Positions 14,206 to 17,121 of a DNA stretch of 17,121 bases are shown one piece after another. The DNA comes from Comamonadaceae bacterium (GTDB lineage Bacteria > Pseudomonadota > Gammaproteobacteria > Burkholderiales > Burkholderiaceae_C): positions 1-17,121 of the forward strand of contig CANHXV010000022.1 in assembly GCA_947464665.1 (NCBI GenBank), in the 5' to 3' direction. Position numbers and translations under genes: made by a program. A model generated the notes under the pieces. It made no database searches. It saw nothing but the letters and a program-made list of their open reading frames with translations, and was not told the DNA's origin. The stretch's first letter is position 1. The number at the start of each line of letters is the position of its first letter.

Positions 14206-14852
14206 GCTTGAAACTTTATTTTTCACCGGGTGCTTGTTCGTTTGTGCCCCATTGCATGTTGCAACTGGCCGGTGTGGCGTACGAACCCGTCATGGTCAAA
14301 TTGCACAAAGGTGAGCAACACGAAGCCGACTACAAAGCCATCAATCCTCGCGCTCAAGTGCCGGTTTTGGTTGACGATGGACAGGTGATCACACAGATTG
14401 TGGCCATCGTTTTGTACCTCGATCAGAAGTTTCCTGAAGCAAAGTTTTTGCCAACGTCGCCAATGGCCCGGGCCAAGGCCATCGAAACTCTGGCCTGGAT
14501 GAACAATACCGTTCATCCGACATTCACACATATTTTCATGCCGCAAAAATTCAGCGAGCAAGCAGATGTTCAAGCCAATTTGAAAGAATTTAACGCACAG
14601 GTTTACAAAGGCTTGTTGTTTGAATTGGAAAGTTTGGTTCGTGCCACAACGCCCCGTGCTTGGTTGTCGGGTGATCAACTGGGGCCCTTGGATGCCTATG
14701 CGCTGACGCTCACCCGTTGGGGCTCGATTGCTGGCATCGACCCCAGCGCTTACGCTCTATTGTGGGCACACATTCAAAAGATAGCGAATGACAAGTCTGT
14801 TGGTGAAGTCATCGCGCGCGAACGGCTTCAACTGAACTTGTTCAAAGCCTAA
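14202..14852 (+). CDS. Glutathione S-transferase family protein (beta-class-like)
   Basis: A cytoplasmic glutathione-dependent transferase of 216 residues, typical family length. The N-terminal thioredoxin-fold domain begins MSLKLYFSPGACSFVPH; Cys12 aligns with Cys10 of E. coli GstA, the mark of the beta class. NPRAQVPVLVDDGQVITQ (about 48-65) holds the cis-proline (VP) glutathione loop; the position after it, usually E-S, is T-Q here. The C-terminal helical domain contains WLSGDQLGPLDAYAL, the usual 'G...s.ADi' capping motif with L in place of A. ATG 14202 was chosen because AAGGA (14190-14194) lies 7 bases upstream and the sequence starts just before the first beta strand; the upstream frame to 14112 lacks support. 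It is last in the SET-birA-small protein operon and overlaps the histidine kinase gene tail-to-tail by 4 bp. The substrate is unknown. Confidence 0.9.
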   Translation: MSLKLYFSPGACSFVPHCMLQLAGVAYEPVMVKLHKGEQHEADYKAINPRAQVPVLVDDGQVITQIVAIVLYLDQKFPEAKFLPTSPMARAKAIETLAWMNNTVHPTFTHIFMPQKFSEQADVQANLKEFNAQVYKGLLFELESLVRATTPRAWLSGDQLGPLDAYALTLTRWGSIAGIDPSAYALLWAHIQKIANDKSVGEVIARERLQLNLFKA

Positions 14853-16342
14853 AGGCTATTGGCAAAGGGTCCGCCCGAAAAACGAATGGTGAAACAAGCG
14901 CCTGGCGGTGTCTGTCCGGGGTGGGCCATCTCAACTGTGACGGTGGCGCCGTGGCGCTGTGCAATTTCTCTCACAATGGGCAAGCCCAAGCCAGAGCCAT
15001 CCACATTGCTACCTAAGGCCCGGTAAAAAGGTTCAAACACACGCTCTCTTTCGGCTGCGCTGATGCCCGGGCCGTTGTCTTCGACTTGCACGGCCAAGGC
15101 TTGACTGTAGGGGTCTACCAAGAGGCGTACTGTGATGACGCCTGTTCGCTCTTTTGTGCTGGGGGTGTAATGAATGGCGTTGTCAACCAAGTTTCGAATC
15201 ATCTCTTTGAGCAGCGTCGGGTTGCCTTGGACTGTCAAGAAGCGACGCTTCTCTTCCGTGTCGACACCGTCAAACCCCAGGTCAAGTCCCTTGTCCATGG
15301 CATGGGGCAATGAGTCATTGAGCACCTCGCTGATCAGGGTCGCCATGTCACACAGTTGCAAATCAATGGCACCAGCGCCTTCTGCGCGAGCCAATGACAA
15401 CAGTTGATTGACGGTGTGCGTAGCTTGCACACTGGCACGACCAATTTGTTGTAGCGACTGTTTTAACTCTTCTTCTCCGGCATCTTTTCTTTGCGCCAAG
15501 TCCGCTTGCATGCGCAAACCAGCCAGTGGTGTTTTCAATTGGTGGGCAGCGTCTGCTAAGAATCTTTTTTGGGTCCCAATTGAATCCTTTAAACGGCGCA
15601 ACAAATCATTGACGGAGGACACCAGGGGGGCCACTTCCAATGGCACTGTTTTTTCATCCAAAGGACTCAGGTCATCGGATTTTCTTGCGCGAATGCGCTC
15701 TTCCAATTCCGACAGCGGCTTGATGCCGCGGACCAAGGCCAACCAAACCAGCAAAACAGCCAAGGGCAAAATAGCAAACTGAGGCAGCATCACCCCTTTG
15801 ATAATTTCTGTCGCCAAGACCGATCTTTTCTCTCGAGTTTCTGCAACTTGAACAAGGACGGGGCCCAATCCGGCCGTCGATTTTTCAGAAGTTAATTGAA
15901 CCCAGGTATAAGCCACCCGAACCTCAAGGCTGCGCATTTCATCGTCGCGAATTTTGACGTCGTAGCTGCTTAGTTTTTCCTCGTCTTGAGGTTGCGGCAA
16001 ATCGCGATCGCCACCGAGCAATTCACCTTTGGGTCCAATGACTTGGTAATAAACCAAATCGGCATCATCGGCGCGCAGCAATTCGCTGGCGGGCTGGGGT
16101 AGATTAAATTGAATGCGTTGCTGGTCTGGACTTAACTTGACCAATTGCGCAAGCGCTTGGACGTTGTAGACCAAAGCGCGATCAAATGGTTTGTTTGCAA
16201 GCCCCTGCGCCACCAACCAAGTGAGCGCCAAACTCACTGGCCACAGCAACAGAAGTGGGGTGAGCATCCAATCTAAAATTTCGCCAAACAACGAGCGTTG
16301 CTCGCGGCGAAAAAAAGACATTTGCCAATTTTTTCGGCTCAT
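14849..16342 (-). CDS. Two-component sensor histidine kinase, TctE/QseC-like
   Basis: An inner-membrane sensor kinase paired with the response regulator gene that ends 24 bp upstream. In 497 residues it has transmembrane segment 1 (about 25-47), a periplasmic sensor region (48-181) of the type seen in TctE-like kinases (family 2CSK_N), transmembrane segment 2 (about 182-204) and a short linker. A HisKA domain follows with the phospho-accepting H267 in DAAHQLKTPLAG. The ATPase domain has the N box NLVDNAIHYTP (384-394), the D/G1 box EDNGPGI (421-427) and the G2 box GSGLGLPIV (449-457). All catalytic boxes are intact. The start is ambiguous: ATG 16342 or ATG 16321 (MSFFRREQRS, 490 residues); neither has a clear ribosome site. 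The stop (TAG, 14849-14851) overlaps the end of the glutathione transferase gene. The signal is unknown; tricarboxylate sensing as in TctE is possible but unproven. Confidence 0.92.
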   Translation of the reverse strand: MSRKNWQMSFFRREQRSLFGEILDWMLTPLLLLWPVSLALTWLVAQGLANKPFDRALVYNVQALAQLVKLSPDQQRIQFNLPQPASELLRADDADLVYYQVIGPKGELLGGDRDLPQPQDEEKLSSYDVKIRDDEMRSLEVRVAYTWVQLTSEKSTAGLGPVLVQVAETREKRSVLATEIIKGVMLPQFAILPLAVLLVWLALVRGIKPLSELEERIRARKSDDLSPLDEKTVPLEVAPLVSSVNDLLRRLKDSIGTQKRFLADAAHQLKTPLAGLRMQADLAQRKDAGEEELKQSLQQIGRASVQATHTVNQLLSLARAEGAGAIDLQLCDMATLISEVLNDSLPHAMDKGLDLGFDGVDTEEKRRFLTVQGNPTLLKEMIRNLVDNAIHYTPSTKERTGVITVRLLVDPYSQALAVQVEDNGPGISAAERERVFEPFYRALGSNVDGSGLGLPIVREIAQRHGATVTVEMAHPGQTPPGACFTIRFSGGPFANSL

Positions 16343-16366
16343 TCACCAAAGGTGTTCACGGCACCG

Positions 16367-17041
16367 TTATCCTGGGATTTTTTCAAGGCAATACCCAAGT
16401 CCTCGCACTGTTGCAATGCGAATTGGACCTTTCTCAATTTTCTTTCGCAAGCGATGGATGTATACCTCAATGGCGTTGTTGCTCACCTCTTCGCCCCACT
16501 CACACAAACGCTCGACCAATTGGTCTTTACTGACCAATCGACCCGCGCGTTGCAACAGGACCTCTAGCAAACCCAATTCACGCGCCGACAACTCAACCAT
16601 CTTGCCATCAATGGTGGCCACACGCCCTGATTGGTCATAGATCAAGGGGCCATGTTTGATTTGTGAGGTGGCGCCGCCCATGCCACGGCGCGTCAGTGCT
16701 CGCACGCGGGCTTCAAGCTCTTGCAAGCTAAAGGGCTTGGCCATGTAATCGTCTGCGCCATAGTCCAAACCTTTGACGCGTTCTTCCACGCTGTCGGCTG
16801 CCGTGAGAATCAAAACCGGTAGCGTTGAGCCCCGTGAACGCAACTTTTTCAAAACCTCTAAGCCGTGCATTTTGGGCAAGCCCAAATCCAGAATGAGCAA
16901 ATCAAATTCGTTGTTGGTCATGAGGGCTGCATCGGCCTCTGAGCCGCTGGCCACATGATCTACGGCGGCGCCGCCGCTGCGCAAGGTCCTCAACAAGCCA
17001 TCGGCCAATACCTGATCGTCTTCGGCAATCAAAATACGCAT
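16367..17041 (-). CDS. OmpR/PhoB-family response regulator (TctD/QseB-like)
   Basis: DNA-binding partner of the downstream kinase. The receiver domain (1-115) has the acidic pair D8/D9, the phospho-acceptor D52 in LLILDLGLP, T80 in LILTAAD and K102 in MAKPFS. The C-terminal winged helix (about 128-220) shows LSARELGLLEVLL and the recognition region SNNAIEVYIHRLRKK, ending ATVRGLGYCLEK. The length, 224 residues, is standard. ATG 17041 was chosen because AGGAG (17048-17052) lies 6 bases upstream and MRILIAEDD is the standard start; the frame stays open to 17101 but adds nothing conserved. It is first in the operon. Target genes are not visible; in TctD-like systems they are often solute transporters, and none lies within the window. 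Confidence 0.94.
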   Translation of the reverse strand: MRILIAEDDQVLADGLLRTLRSGGAAVDHVASGSEADAALMTNNEFDLLILDLGLPKMHGLEVLKKLRSRGSTLPVLILTAADSVEERVKGLDYGADDYMAKPFSLQELEARVRALTRRGMGGATSQIKHGPLIYDQSGRVATIDGKMVELSARELGLLEVLLQRAGRLVSKDQLVERLCEWGEEVSNNAIEVYIHRLRKKIEKGPIRIATVRGLGYCLEKIPG

Positions 17042-17079
17042 CTTTGTCTCCTGCTTTTGCCTTTGAACGGCTTTGCGCG

Positions 17080-17107
17080 CCCCTATCGGGGTCATTGACA
17101 AATTTTA
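17080..17107 (-). promoter_or_regulatory. Possible -10 element and leader hairpin of the response regulator operon
   Basis: On the - strand TAAAAT (17107-17102) resembles a -10 element; its -35 would lie beyond the end of the window and cannot be checked. Just downstream, CCCC-GATA-GGGG (17091-17080) forms a small GC hairpin near the expected 5' end of the mRNA. Confidence 0.3.
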
Positions 17108-17121
17108 GGCGACTCCGGTCA

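Overview
This window looks like ordinary chromosome from a betaproteobacterium of the order Burkholderiales, most likely family Comamonadaceae (a Limnohabitans- or Rhodoferax-like genome is plausible). That placement is an inference from protein character and gene content: a MurU/PepP pair, a tkt-gap pair, a topoisomerase III with a C-terminal SWIB domain next to a SET-domain gene, a BirA without a DNA-binding domain, and a TctE-like kinase. I see no insertion sequence, prophage, tRNA, rRNA or CRISPR array. No gene-free stretch exceeds about 150 bases.

Layout. Positions 1-243 hold the 3' end of rsmA (+), closed by a terminator that works in both directions. Positions 354-1490 (-) hold a secreted or lipid-anchored guanyl-specific ribonuclease and, downstream, a long barstar-type inhibitor. 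Positions 1635-6287 (-) hold murU, pepP and maeB, transcribed in that order. A 99-bp divergent region separates murU from tkt and gap (6387-9487, +), which end in a strong bidirectional terminator. Facing them is topB (9545-12499, -). A 102-bp divergent region containing a striking alternating purine-pyrimidine tract separates topB from a tightly packed + operon: SET-domain methyltransferase, birA, a 60-residue membrane protein and a glutathione S-transferase (12602-14852). The transferase ends tail-to-tail, overlapping by 4 bp, with a two-component system (response regulator then histidine kinase, 14849-17041, -).

How the genes work together. tkt and gap serve central carbon metabolism, and maeB links the TCA cycle to pyruvate and NADPH. 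MurU belongs to the peptidoglycan (MurNAc) recycling route. The RNase and barstar form an enzyme-inhibitor pair. The most unusual part is 9545-13231. It holds a DNA topoisomerase with a histone-H1-like Lys/Ala-rich linker and a SWIB domain, divergent from a SET-domain protein with its own lysine-rich tail, with a Z-DNA-prone tract between them. These are chromatin-type domains more familiar from eukaryotes and chlamydiae.

Several starts were corrected against family N-termini and ribosome binding sites: barstar at 965, maeB at 3935, topB at 12499, glutathione S-transferase at 14202 and the response regulator at 17041. The SET gene (GTG) and birA (TTG) have non-ATG starts.
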